This document shows positions 25,028 through 34,161 of a stretch of DNA of 64,000 nt, one piece after another. The DNA is from Vibrio coralliilyticus. GTDB taxonomy: Bacteria; Pseudomonadota; Gammaproteobacteria; Enterobacterales; Vibrionaceae. The position numbers and the translations under genes were made by a program. The stretch's first letter is position 1, and every line of letters starts with the position of its first letter. Below the pieces are notes generated by a model that saw only the letters and a list, made by a program, of their open reading frames with translations, ran no database searches and was not told the DNA's origin. The stretch spans positions 2,356,001 to 2,420,000 of the forward strand of contig NZ_CP024627.1 of NCBI RefSeq assembly GCF_024449095.1, in the 5' to 3' direction.

Positions 25028-25801
25028 CTATGCCCGTCCGAAGCACGCTAACAACCTGAAGATACTAACATCGAAACACGAGCGGCTGTTTGCGACCTCT
25101 TCAATGAAACTTTCCAAATCCCGTGCAAAGGCTGAAGGAATCGGCAACGTGTAGCTTTGAGCTAAGGTATAAACTTTATACGCCCCTGACATGAAGAACT
25201 TTTTGAACTCTTCACCGGCAAAGGAGTACACAAACTCCCTAGGTTTTATCGAAAGTACACGGAACCCTCTTGATTCAAACATTTCTCTGTATTGTTCTGC
25301 ACTCTCTAAATGCATACACGGCATACGAAAACACTGGCCAAGTTGTGGGTAGTAATCACGAAAAAACTCCGTCATCAATTCAGAAACCAGTGGACACCAT
25401 TCCTGTTTGTAAGGCGTTTGCAAAGCAAAGGTACCGTGCACATTTAGCGCATTTCTGATTGCCTGAAGTGCGGCATCATAATCTTGATACCATTGAAACG
25501 ATGAGTTTGAAGTAATGACATCAAAGCCTGTAGCAGTAGTGTAATGACGTATATCAGCGTGTTCGAATTGAATCCGGCTATCAGGGTAAAGCCTATGCGC
25601 TTGCTCAAGCATTTCCGCAGATGCATCTATAGCCACCATCGTCTTCGGTTCTGAGTGTTCCTGTATTAAATGCGAGACTTTTCCTGAACCACAGCCAACA
25701 TCAAGAAGTCGATCCACTTTGTCTGGTAAAAGCTGAATGAGTTCTTTCGCAGCATCAAACTGCACTATGCCGTTGCTATGGTATTCTTTATTGTAATTCA
25801 T
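25028..25801 (-). CDS. class I SAM-dependent methyltransferase
   Basis: 257-residue cytoplasmic methyltransferase. Motif I is LLDVGCGSGKVSHL (residues about 32-45), followed by VAIDASAEML (acidic residue binding SAM ribose) and FDVITSNSSFQWYQD. The order resembles the trans-aconitate methyltransferase (Tam) and malonyl-ACP methyltransferase (BioC) branches; the substrate cannot be told from sequence. It is not beside biotin genes, so a BioC role is not supported by context. Stand-alone gene with its own terminator. Confidence 0.85.
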   Translation of the reverse strand: MNYNKEYHSNGIVQFDAAKELIQLLPDKVDRLLDVGCGSGKVSHLIQEHSEPKTMVAIDASAEMLEQAHRLYPDSRIQFEHADIRHYTTATGFDVITSNSSFQWYQDYDAALQAIRNALNVHGTFALQTPYKQEWCPLVSELMTEFFRDYYPQLGQCFRMPCMHLESAEQYREMFESRGFRVLSIKPREFVYSFAGEEFKKFFMSGAYKVYTLAQSYTLPIPSAFARDLESFIEEVANSRSCFDVSIFRLLACFGRA

Positions 25802-26052
25802 AGCATAGAGATCTCTTTTGAGGACAACAGAAGGAGAAACTTACCATATAACAGATGCATATACTTAAAACCGTCAGAGTTATCCCGCTAATACTATGGT
25901 TGACATCAAACTCTTCACTCGTAAGCCCCCCTCTCCTTTAACTGTTCATCTGCTGCACTGCCAATCAAGAGTCACACCTAATCACGACACCTCACCAAAC
26001 CAATTCGCAAGCGGTAAATCAAGGCTTCAACAATTGAAGACATTCAACTAAA

Positions 26053-26592
26053 ATGATTATTAACAGAACTATTCATAAGCAATTAATGAAGAAAAGTAAC
26101 TTGACTACTAACACTGGTCATCGCTTTATATCTAAAGCTAAAACTGCATTTAAAATTCACATTCATACACCCGATGATACGGTACTTCACCGCTCTGTCG
26201 GCTACGTGAGAATTGGTGAAAAGAAAGGGCTAAAAAAAGCCATCAAACTTCGTAATGAATTGGGTAGTGCAATGTGGGGAAAATTCTGGCGCAAGTTGCT
26301 CAAAGATCCCTACCTTATGACTCGACTCCCTCACTCCTTAGAACCCAAAATTATTTTCAAACCTCGTCCAACCAAAGCAGAACCCGATGCCAAAGATGAG
26401 TGCTATATTGCGGCTTGGCGGAATTATGATGAAAACGGCAAATTGATTTATAAGAGTGTAGTGTGCTCAATCAAAAAGCACGGTCGGCTCGCTGCCTATA
26501 CAAAAACAAAGAAAGCCTTGCTGGAAGCGAATAAAGATAACCTAGAAATCCTCGAATTTATGGGGCGACTCAATAGTATCGACCTCAAATAG
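26053..26592 (+). CDS. uncharacterised protein with AP2-like repeats
   Basis: 179-residue basic protein that I cannot assign to a named family with certainty. Two segments, about residues 33-78 and 108-160, each show beta-strand pairs followed by an amphipathic helix; the second (YIAAWRNYDENGKLIYKS, then VVCSIKKHG and a Lys/Ala-rich helix) resembles the AP2-like DNA-binding fold of phage and mobile-element proteins. No signal peptide or membrane segment. The start at 26053 has no clear ribosome-binding site; an in-frame ATG at 26086 is an alternative. It stands alone between divergent or convergent neighbours. Confidence 0.6.
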   Translation: MIINRTIHKQLMKKSNLTTNTGHRFISKAKTAFKIHIHTPDDTVLHRSVGYVRIGEKKGLKKAIKLRNELGSAMWGKFWRKLLKDPYLMTRLPHSLEPKIIFKPRPTKAEPDAKDECYIAAWRNYDENGKLIYKSVVCSIKKHGRLAAYTKTKKALLEANKDNLEILEFMGRLNSIDLK

Positions 26593-26622
26593 AAGCACCC
26601 CGAACATAGATTCGAGGTGCTT
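26593..26622 (-). terminator. possible terminator of the first OmpA-family gene
   Basis: Inverted repeat AAGCACCCCGAA / TTCGAGGTGCTT; as minus-strand RNA all 12 pairs form (one G-U). No strong T run follows, and it begins directly after the stop codon of the plus-strand gene ending at 26592. Confidence 0.45.
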
Positions 26623-26643
26623 AGACGCTAGGGAAGTGTTTTT

Positions 26644-27606
26644 TTACTGAGCCTGATACTCAAAAGCTGGTACCATAATTTCTACCCGTCGGTTCTGTGC
26701 TCGTCCTTCTTTGGTTTCATTAGAAGCGATCGGGTTACTCTCCCCCTCTCCACGAGCTGTGATTCTTGATGCATCGATACCTTGTTCTTCAAGCTCTTCA
26801 GCAACGGACTGAGCCCGCTTCTCAGATAATTCTTGGTTGTACGAGGCTGCACCGCTGGAGTCCGTGTAACCAACCACTTCGACCGTTGACTGCGGAAACT
26901 CCATCATAAAAGTCACTAATTCCGCCAGCATCGCTTTGCTCTCTGGTTTCAATTCTGCACTGTTCAGTGCAAAGCTACTGGAGTCAACCACTTTCGTCTC
27001 AAAGGTCTTGACGATAGGTTCAATCACAACCTCTTCTTCGATAACTTCTTCAACCACCATTTCTTCTTCAGCTGGATACGAGGTTGGTTCATCATTACCT
27101 CCAAACTTCGCAATGAAACCTAGTGTTAGGGCATTGCCTTTAAAACGATGAGTATCAATGTTAATGTCGGTTAAACGTTGGTACTCCAACTGAAAATCGA
27201 TAGTCGGCATAAAGGCATACGTCACACCCAAAGCACCAAGTAAAGAACTATCGTCTTTATTGCCATACTCAACATACGCACCACCTAACTTGGCAAATGC
27301 ATCAAATTTTTCTGACAAAGGCATAGTGAATCGGGGCGCAAGGGAATAGGAGCTTAATCCTGCATCTGTATAGCCATAACCAGTGGTCTCCCCTAATGTA
27401 TCCAGTGCTAGCTCAAGGCTTATCATGTCATTAAACTCATAACCGGCAAAGGAGCCCAACGCCCAAGAATTATCATCACAAGGCCCCGTAGAACATGACT
27501 CATTGAGCCAAGAAGCTCCTGCTTTGGCACCCAAATAAAACTGAGCGCTTACTGATGTAGATGCGAGAAGAAATGTGGTGGAAACTACCGCTGCTAATTT
27601 TTTCAT
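26644..27606 (-). CDS. OmpA-family outer membrane protein
   Basis: Outer membrane beta-barrel with a periplasmic peptidoglycan-binding domain. The 320-residue precursor has a Sec signal (MKKLAAVVSTTFLLASTSVS, cleavage before QFYLG), an N-terminal OmpA-type 8-strand barrel (residues about 22-190), an acidic Glu/Val linker (EEEMVVEEVIEEEVV) and a C-terminal OmpA domain with VEVVGYTDSSGAASYN and NRRVEIMV. The ATG at 27606 has AAGGAA upstream and starts the signal peptide. It is a tandem paralogue of the next gene, which lies upstream on the same strand. Confidence 0.92.
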   Translation of the reverse strand: MKKLAAVVSTTFLLASTSVSAQFYLGAKAGASWLNESCSTGPCDDNSWALGSFAGYEFNDMISLELALDTLGETTGYGYTDAGLSSYSLAPRFTMPLSEKFDAFAKLGGAYVEYGNKDDSSLLGALGVTYAFMPTIDFQLEYQRLTDINIDTHRFKGNALTLGFIAKFGGNDEPTSYPAEEEMVVEEVIEEEVVIEPIVKTFETKVVDSSSFALNSAELKPESKAMLAELVTFMMEFPQSTVEVVGYTDSSGAASYNQELSEKRAQSVAEELEEQGIDASRITARGEGESNPIASNETKEGRAQNRRVEIMVPAFEYQAQ

Positions 27607-27784
27607 TGTTTTTTCCTTATGACTGTCAGCACTGTGTGCCACAACAAACACGCCACACAATAACAATCATCAAGTTACAGTATGGTCGCAATAACAGTAC
27701 ACCTTAGTTCATAAAATGTACAAATGGGTTTATGGACCAATTTCACCTTTTGCATGCTAATGACTTACTTTCTCGTAAATATGA

Positions 27785-27810
27785 CAAAGCCCTGTCGAAA
27801 CAGGGCTTTG
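27785..27810 (-). terminator. terminator of the second OmpA-family gene
   Basis: Stem CAAAGCCCTGT / ACAGGGCTTTG (11 bp) with a CGAA loop, 27 nt after the stop at 27837. The T tract on the minus strand is weak (TTGTCATATTT), so read-through into the next porin gene is possible. Confidence 0.65.
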
Positions 27811-27836
27811 ATTTAATTTTACAATCAACAGAGCGC

Positions 27837-28802
27837 TTAAGGCTGAACTTGATATTCAAACTCATTCATTGTGACTTCTGCACGACGGTTCTGCATACGC
27901 CCTTCTCGGGTATCATTCTGTGCGATAGGCTTGGCTTCCCCCGCTCCTTCTACGTGAATACGTGACTGGTTTACCCCATAATCTGCAATAATATCCGCTA
28001 CAGATTGAGCACGCTGCTCAGACAGAGTTTGGTTGTATGCTGCTGGGCCAACTGAGTCAGCATAACCCACCACATCCACGGTTGCTTGTGGATATTCGCT
28101 CATGAAAGCAGCCACTTCTTTTAGCGCCATTTCACTGTCAGAAGTCAGCTCTGCACTATCAAATTTAAAGCTGACCGAGTAGACGACTTTCGATTCAAAC
28201 GTTTGCAGTATAGGCTGAACCACTACCGTTTCTTCGACAACTTCTTCCACCTGCATTTCTTCTTGTGTGGGTGTCTCGGTGTGTTGTTCGCTACCACCAA
28301 ATTTAGTTGTGAATCCTAGTGTCACCGCATTACCCGCAATACCATGCGTATCAATATCGATGTCCGTTAAGCGCTGATACTCAACTTGAATATCAATGTT
28401 TGGCAGGACACTATAGCTTAGCCCAACGCCACCGACGAAAGAGCTATCGCTCTTGTTACCATACTCCACATAAGCCCCACCCGCTTTGGCAAAGGCATCA
28501 ACATTCTCTGTTAATGGCAAGCTGAAGCGCGGCGCCAATGAATAAGAAACCAAACCAGCATCTTTATAACCAGAGCCCGTTGTTTCACCTAATGTATCTA
28601 GGCCCGCTTCTAGGGCTAAATAGTCATTGAACTCATAGCCAACAAATGAACCAAGCGCCCAAGAGTTATCATCACATTCACCTGTTGTGCACAAATCATC
28701 TACCCAACTCGCTCCCGCTTTTGCGCCAAGATAAAATTGCGCATTCACTGATGCTGAAGCAAGAAGAAGTGTGCCAGAAACTACCGCTGCTAATTTTTTC
28801 AT
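27837..28802 (-). CDS. OmpA-family outer membrane protein (paralogue)
   Basis: 321-residue precursor with Sec signal (MKKLAAVVSGTLLLASASVN then AQFYLG), OmpA-type barrel, acidic linker (EEMQVEEVVEETVVV) and a C-terminal OmpA peptidoglycan-binding domain (VDVVGYADSVGPAAYN, then IIADYGVNQSRIHVEG and NRRAEV). It shares the barrel pattern ALGSFxGYEFND and LDTLGETTGxGY with its neighbour, so the pair arose by duplication. Both keep two Cys in the first surface loop region (CTTGECDD here, CSTGPCDD in the other), a possible disulphide. AAGG ribosome-binding site precedes the ATG. Confidence 0.92.
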   Translation of the reverse strand: MKKLAAVVSGTLLLASASVNAQFYLGAKAGASWVDDLCTTGECDDNSWALGSFVGYEFNDYLALEAGLDTLGETTGSGYKDAGLVSYSLAPRFSLPLTENVDAFAKAGGAYVEYGNKSDSSFVGGVGLSYSVLPNIDIQVEYQRLTDIDIDTHGIAGNAVTLGFTTKFGGSEQHTETPTQEEMQVEEVVEETVVVQPILQTFESKVVYSVSFKFDSAELTSDSEMALKEVAAFMSEYPQATVDVVGYADSVGPAAYNQTLSEQRAQSVADIIADYGVNQSRIHVEGAGEAKPIAQNDTREGRMQNRRAEVTMNEFEYQVQP

Positions 28803-29119
28803 TTTTCATACCTTATTAATACGCGTTAGATTTGCGACGCTATAGACAAGCCACATAAAAACAAACACATAGAGTGTTACCGTACAATTGTGCGGACACT
28901 ACACCTTAACGAGATAAATGACAATTAACTTTGTGAATTTTTATTTAATTTCATCTAATTAGATAACTTTGCGTTATTGGGGTTCAACTAAGATAAGAAA
29001 CTGGAACCATAATCACAGACCAATAAAGTACTGACCGCTATTTATTTATCCTTAAGAAAATAGAAATATAAAAAAACCGCAGCATTAAGCTGCGGTTAAT
29101 ATGCAATAAGTACATTTTT
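28803..29119. other. intergenic region between OmpA-family gene and gltX
   Basis: 317 nt, AT-rich, holding the upstream control region of the porin gene (including the small palindrome ACAATTGT near 28888) and the gltX terminator at 29068-29097. No gene seen. Confidence 0.6.
29068..29097 (-). terminator. rho-independent terminator of gltX
   Basis: On the minus strand AACCGCAGC-TTAAT-GCTGCGGTT followed by TTTTTAT, 22 nt after the stop. Confidence 0.92.
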
Positions 29120-30547
29120 TTATGCGTTAGCTTCACGCTCTTCGATAAACGCTATCGCCATCTTGATGCGAGCAAGCACACGTTCTTTACCCACCAGATC
29201 CATAACCGCATCAACGGATGGAGACTGACCACCACCGGTAACCGCAACGCGAAGTGGCATGCCGATTTTACCCATGCCAATCTCTAACTCTTCACATACG
29301 GCCGCAATGACGCTCTCTTTAATATTGGCCGTTGTCCATTCTTCTAGCGCTTCTGCTTTTGTAAGAGCCAACTCTAGTGGGCCTTTAGCGACGCCACGTA
29401 AGTGTTTCTTAGCTGCGCCGGCTTCAAATTCAGAGAAGTCTTCGTAGAAGTAGCGGATCTGCTCAGCGAGTTCTACTAGAGTGTTACAACGTTCGCCAAC
29501 AAGTGTGATCACTTCAGTGATTGCTGGGCCGTTTTCAATGTTTAGGTTCTGGTTGTCTAAGTGCCATTGTAGGTACTCAGCTACGTACTCAGGAGCCGAT
29601 GTCTTGATGTAATGGTTGTTCAACCAAAGTAGCTTTTCAGTATTGAATGCTGACGCTGACTTAGAAACCGCATTTAGAGAGAACAGATTGATCATCTCTT
29701 CAGTAGAGAAAATCTCTTGGTCACCGTGAGACCAACCAAGACGCACTAGGTAGTTGTTTAGAGCATTTGGAAGGTAACCTTCATCACGGTATTGCATGAC
29801 TGATACAGCGCCATGACGCTTAGACAGTTTCGCACCATCATCACCTAGGATCATTGCACAGTGTGCAAACGTCGGAACTGGGGCACCTAATGCTTCGTAG
29901 ATGTTGATTTGACGAGGCGTATTGTTGATATGATCTTCACCACGAACGACATGCGTGATACCCATATCCCAGTCATCGACGACTACAACGAAGTTGTACG
30001 TAGGAGACCCATCTGTTCGACGGATAATAAGGTCATCGAGTTGATCGTTAGCAATCTCGATACGGCCACGAATTTGGTCTTCAAAGACGACACTGCCCTG
30101 TTTCGGATTACGAAAGCGGACAACGCACGGGTCACCTTCTTTAGCTGCTTCGTTAGCCGCAACGATTTTTGGGTGGTTCGCATCATAACGCGGCATCTCT
30201 TTAGCGGCTTCTTGCTCCGCACGGATTTCATCGAGAAGCTCTTTAGAAGCATAACATTTGTACGCTTTGTCTTCCGCAAGGAGTTTATCAACCATCTCGT
30301 TATAACGATCGAAGCGCTTTGACTGGAAGTAAGGCCCTTCATTCCACTCAAGCCCCATCCACTGCATGCCTTCTAGGATGGCATCGACTGCTTCTTGAGA
30401 GTTACGTTCTAAGTCAGTATCTTCGATACGCAGAACGAATTCACCGCCTTGGTTTTTAGCGTATAGCCAAGAGTAAAGTGCAGTACGTGCACCACCCACG
30501 TGAAGGTAGCCTGTTGGGCTAGGAGCAAAACGAGTTTTAACCGTCAT
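29120..30547 (-). CDS. gltX: glutamyl-tRNA synthetase
   Basis: Charges tRNA-Glu with glutamate in the cytoplasm. The 475-residue class I synthetase has the HIGH-type motif in [16 protein letters not shown] (residues 9-24, variant HVGG usual for GluRS), the KMSKS-type motif KLSKRHG (residues about 239-245), and the catalytic [11 protein letters not shown] segment. Length matches family (about 470). The ATG at 30547 gives [13 protein letters not shown]. Monocistronic with its own terminator. Confidence 0.97.
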   Translation of the reverse strand: MTVKTRFAPSPTGYLHVGGARTALYSWLYAKNQGGEFVLRIEDTDLERNSQEAVDAILEGMQWMGLEWNEGPYFQSKRFDRYNEMVDKLLAEDKAYKCYASKELLDEIRAEQEAAKEMPRYDANHPKIVAANEAAKEGDPCVVRFRNPKQGSVVFEDQIRGRIEIANDQLDDLIIRRTDGSPTYNFVVVVDDWDMGITHVVRGEDHINNTPRQINIYEALGAPVPTFAHCAMILGDDGAKLSKRHGAVSVMQYRDEGYLPNALNNYLVRLGWSHGDQEIFSTEEMINLFSLNAVSKSASAFNTEKLLWLNNHYIKTSAPEYVAEYLQWHLDNQNLNIENGPAITEVITLVGERCNTLVELAEQIRYFYEDFSEFEAGAAKKHLRGVAKGPLELALTKAEALEEWTTANIKESVIAAVCEELEIGMGKIGMPLRVAVTGGGQSPSVDAVMDLVGKERVLARIKMAIAFIEEREANA

Positions 30548-30809
30548 GTAAAATACCTTGATTGTCGAAATGACCGCACCACTCTATAGAGATGATGAAT
30601 GGCGCCAAAATTGCGCGTATTTTAGCACTGATGTGCAAATCTACAATCCGTCTTATACAGAATTCATTATTCACTGAGGTGTTTTACTTAAAGTAAGTCT
30701 ATTTGCTTGACCAATTTCCAGCTAAACATTTGGAATTTCTCACAGACTAAATCACATAACCTGAATAAAGCGTCTATTTAAGGTTTTAGTCTTTCTCGAT
30801 CAATGACAC

Positions 30810-30840
30810 TTGACCTTCCCCTTGAGGGAAGGTTTATGCT
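30810..30840 (+). promoter_or_regulatory. CueR-type copper-responsive promoter of copA
   Basis: -35 TTGACC (30810-30815), a long 19-bp spacer, and -10 TATGCT (30835-30840). The spacer carries the dyad ACCTTCC...GGAAGGT (30813-30833), the recognised operator of MerR-family copper activator CueR. Copper would be expected to induce copA. Confidence 0.9.
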
Positions 30841-30870
30841 CAGCAACAGTTCTTTGTTGAGGGTAATGTT

Positions 30871-33567
30871 ATGCGTCAGTTCGATATTCCACTATCAGGG
30901 TTAAGCTGTATGGGGTGTGCCCGAAAAGTTGAACATGAGCTTACCTCCCAGTATCAAGTTACGATTCATGATTTAACACCAAAACACATCACCCTAGAGA
31001 GCAATTGTTCTTTTGCCGAATTAGAGAGCTCTATTCGCTCACTTGGTTACCAAGCTGGGTTCCAATATACGTTTCATTTATCCGGACTGAACTGTGGTCG
31101 ATGTGTGGCAAAGGTTAAAGCGGCTCTTGAAACGCATGAATTAGTCGGTCAGTTTGATGTTGCAAAAACTCAACTTTCGGTATCGACGCTTTTAACCCGA
31201 CAACAGGTACAAGCATTGGTTGAATCTCTCGGCTACCAAGCCAGTGAATACACTGGTGTAGAGGAAGAAAGTGAGATTGAACACGTTCCAAGCCAAACTC
31301 GCTCTACTCCCTCTAACACGCCAGAAGGTACACAAACAATTCATCTGTTAATTGCAGGGATGACCTGCGCCAGCTGTGTGTCTTCCGTAGAAAAAGCACT
31401 CGCCCAAGTTCCTGGGGTCATAAAGGCTCAAGTTAATCTTGCTGAGCAAAGTGCTCTGGTCTTTACAGAGGACAAAAGTCGTACCCTGTTCAGCGCACTA
31501 GCCGAGTCAGTTCAACAAGCGGGTTATCAGGCGGAACTCATCGACGATCCAAGCACTCAACAAGAAAAGCAAGCAGCTCAGCAAAATGCGCTACAGGCCC
31601 ACCATAGAAGAAGTGCTTTGGCTGGCATTATGCTCGGTGTACCACTCATGTTATGGGGGGTACTCGGTGGTAACATGATGATTAGAACCGCTCAGGATCA
31701 ACTGGCTTGGGGGGGGATCGGAGCGCTCTGTTTCTGGCTACTTGCGACGGCTGGGCGGAGCTTTTTCACTAATGCCTGGCAAGCATTAGTGCACAAACGA
31801 GCGACCATGGATACCTTAGTCGCGCTTGGCACAGGAGCCGCTTGGTTATTTTCAATGCTTGTCGTGCTATTTCCACAGTGGTTTCCCGCTGCATCAAGGC
31901 ACGTCTATTTTGAAGCCAGTGCGATGATTGTGGGCCTTATATCCCTAGGTCATTACATTGAAGCAAAAGCGAAAGCCAAGACAACTCGCTCATTGCAAGC
32001 TTTGATCAATCTTCAACCAAATAAAGCCACATTAATAACAAAATCAGGGGATCAAATCATTGCCATCGAGCAGATCACCGAAGGTATGCAACTCCGAATT
32101 AAACCCGGTGAAAAAGCCCCCATTGATGGTCAAGTCGTGTCCGGCACGTCGTACATAGATGAATCCATGCTGACCGGTGAGCCCATACCCGTTTACAAAC
32201 AAAATGGCGATACCATTTCTGCCGGTACATTAAACCAAGATGGTAGTTTAGTCATCGAAGCGACCGGTGTCGGCAGCAATACTATGCTATCGCGCATCAT
32301 TACCATGGTCCGAGAGGCACAAAGCAGTAAGCCTGCCCTCGCCAAGCTAGCGGATCAAATCTCAGCGGTGTTTGTTCCCGTCGTTGTTACAATTGCTCTT
32401 TTCTCCGCACTGATATGGTTCATGATCGGACCTGAGCCGAAAGCCAGCTATATGTTGGTTGTCACAACCACAGTTCTCATTATCGCATGCCCTTGCGCGC
32501 TCGGATTAGCAACGCCGCTTTCAGTGACCGTTGGTATTGGTAAAGCCGCTGAAATGGGCATATTGATCAAAGATGCCGATGTGCTGCAATCGGCAAGCCA
32601 GATCGATACCGTTGTATTTGATAAAACGGGAACCCTGACACAAGGTAAGCCCGAAGTACACCATGTCTACTCACTCAACCAAGACGAGAATCGCTTGCTG
32701 ATGACCGCCGCTAGCATAGAGCAATACTCAGAGCACCCATTGGCAAAAGCCATTGTAAAACAAGCTCAAGATCTTCAGCTTAAGCTGACTGAGGTTGAAG
32801 GTTTTCACAACATGCGCGGGAAAGGCGTCACTGGAAAAATACGAGATGAAGATGTAGCTGTGATTTCACTTCCTTACGCTCAGGAGCAGCAGATAAATCT
32901 CGATAAATTACAAGCGACTCTTGAGCTGTGTGTAAACAAAGCTTGGACACCGGTTATTGTTACTCAACAAGGCAAAGCTACAGGTTTAATCGCCATCGCC
33001 GACCCTGTCAAAGAAGACGCGAAGCAAGCCATTGAAGCCTTAATCAAGATGCAGATTACACCGGTAATGTTAACGGGCGATAACCAACATGTCGCTCAAG
33101 CAATTGCGAATCAGTTAGGTATTCAGAAGGTTATCGCGCAAGTATTGCCTGATGAAAAAGCTGGGCACATAACGCAGCTTCAAGCGAACAGAAAACGGGT
33201 TGCGATGATAGGTGACGGCGTCAATGACGCTCCTGCACTTGCTCTTGCAGACATTGGCATTGCGATGGGCAGTGGAAGTGACGTGGCCATTGAGAGTGCG
33301 CAAATGACATTGCTCAATTCATCTCCTTTGGCGGTTGTAAAAGCGATTGAACTTTCCAAAGCAACCATTAAAAACATGAAACAGAATTTATTTGGTGCCT
33401 TTATTTATAACTCTTTAGGTATTCCAGTTGCGGCTGGGGTACTGTACCCCGCATTCGGGTTCTTATTGAGTCCAGTCGTGGCTGGCGCCGCTATGGCACT
33501 GTCATCAATCACGGTTGTCAGCAATGCTAACCGATTAAGACTCTTTAAATCTTCTCTTCACTCATAG
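30871..33567 (+). CDS. copA: copper-exporting P1B-type ATPase CopA
   Basis: Pumps Cu(I) out of the cytoplasm. The 898-residue protein has three N-terminal HMA-type segments: CMGC (Cys13/Cys16), CGRC (Cys75/Cys78) and the canonical GMTCASC (Cys166/Cys169). These are followed by eight predicted membrane helices with the transport motif CPCALG, actuator TGEP, phosphorylation site DKTGTLT, SEHPLA of the nucleotide domain, and GDGVNDAPAL. The first two HMA segments are diverged from consensus. The ATG at 30871 has TGAGGG upstream. It is translationally close to the DUF411 gene (8 nt) and controlled by the CueR-type promoter. Confidence 0.97.
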   Translation: MRQFDIPLSGLSCMGCARKVEHELTSQYQVTIHDLTPKHITLESNCSFAELESSIRSLGYQAGFQYTFHLSGLNCGRCVAKVKAALETHELVGQFDVAKTQLSVSTLLTRQQVQALVESLGYQASEYTGVEEESEIEHVPSQTRSTPSNTPEGTQTIHLLIAGMTCASCVSSVEKALAQVPGVIKAQVNLAEQSALVFTEDKSRTLFSALAESVQQAGYQAELIDDPSTQQEKQAAQQNALQAHHRRSALAGIMLGVPLMLWGVLGGNMMIRTAQDQLAWGGIGALCFWLLATAGRSFFTNAWQALVHKRATMDTLVALGTGAAWLFSMLVVLFPQWFPAASRHVYFEASAMIVGLISLGHYIEAKAKAKTTRSLQALINLQPNKATLITKSGDQIIAIEQITEGMQLRIKPGEKAPIDGQVVSGTSYIDESMLTGEPIPVYKQNGDTISAGTLNQDGSLVIEATGVGSNTMLSRIITMVREAQSSKPALAKLADQISAVFVPVVVTIALFSALIWFMIGPEPKASYMLVVTTTVLIIACPCALGLATPLSVTVGIGKAAEMGILIKDADVLQSASQIDTVVFDKTGTLTQGKPEVHHVYSLNQDENRLLMTAASIEQYSEHPLAKAIVKQAQDLQLKLTEVEGFHNMRGKGVTGKIRDEDVAVISLPYAQEQQINLDKLQATLELCVNKAWTPVIVTQQGKATGLIAIADPVKEDAKQAIEALIKMQITPVMLTGDNQHVAQAIANQLGIQKVIAQVLPDEKAGHITQLQANRKRVAMIGDGVNDAPALALADIGIAMGSGSDVAIESAQMTLLNSSPLAVVKAIELSKATIKNMKQNLFGAFIYNSLGIPVAAGVLYPAFGFLLSPVVAGAAMALSSITVVSNANRLRLFKSSLHS

Positions 33568-33575
33568 AGGTGTTT

Positions 33576-34019
33576 ATGAAAACAAAAGTTATCTCCTTTG
33601 CATCCCTTGTTCTTTTATCTAGTCACGCGCTAGCCGCTGACGTGCTAAACCATAAGTCACCATATTGTGGTTGTTGCACAGAATGGACAAAACACATGCA
33701 GGAAGCAGGGTTTACCGTTGAAGAAAAGTTACACGATGATATGAACCCCATAAAACAGAAACTGGGCGTGACCTCACAACTGGCCTCCTGCCATACCGCG
33801 GAAATTAACGGCTATGTGTTTGAAGGCCACGTTCCAGCACAAGACATCAAAGCCTTTTTAGAAAACCCACCTAAAAATGCAAAAGGCTTGGCCGTCCCGG
33901 GGATGCCTATGGGCTCTCCAGGTATGGAATACGGCAATGAAAAAGATGCCTATTCGGTATATGCCTTTAACGGCAGTGGGCAGGTGTTTGAGTATCGCTC
34001 TTACCCCGGAAATCAGTAA
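33576..34019 (+). CDS. periplasmic DUF411 metal-binding protein
   Basis: 147-residue precursor with a Sec signal (MKTKVISFASLVLLSSHALA, cleavage before ADVLN). The mature part has the DUF411 pattern: HKSPYCGCCTEW near the N-terminus, SCHTAEINGYVFEGHVPA in the centre and Met-rich PGMPMGSPGMEY, candidates for copper binding. DUF411 proteins are commonly linked to copper resistance. The ATG at 33576 follows an AGAGG site that overlaps the copA stop region, so the two are co-transcribed. A GTG 6 nt earlier is a less likely start. Confidence 0.88.
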   Translation: MKTKVISFASLVLLSSHALAADVLNHKSPYCGCCTEWTKHMQEAGFTVEEKLHDDMNPIKQKLGVTSQLASCHTAEINGYVFEGHVPAQDIKAFLENPPKNAKGLAVPGMPMGSPGMEYGNEKDAYSVYAFNGSGQVFEYRSYPGNQ

Positions 34020-34120
34020 TAGCATGTTTTGGGGAGTGTCATCCGGTACCTTTCAATTATACAGGATGAATTGAGCAGCGAAGAATACGATCGAACATCT
34101 CATTCGCCTTGGGATTGGAA

Positions 34121-34145
34121 ACGCCACTCTTTAAACGAGTGGCGT
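34121..34145. terminator. hairpin between the DUF411 gene and rlmM
   Basis: Perfect 9-bp stem ACGCCACTC / GAGTGGCGT with a 7-nt loop between convergent genes. T runs are short on both strands, so termination is probable but not certain. Confidence 0.55.
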
Positions 34146-34161
34146 GATACTACAGGGTATT

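Noticed and set aside
24735..26592. Possible genomic island inserted at tRNA-Arg(CCU)
   Set aside because: No integrase, no direct repeat of the tRNA 3' end and only ordinary genes downstream; the AP2-like gene alone is not enough.
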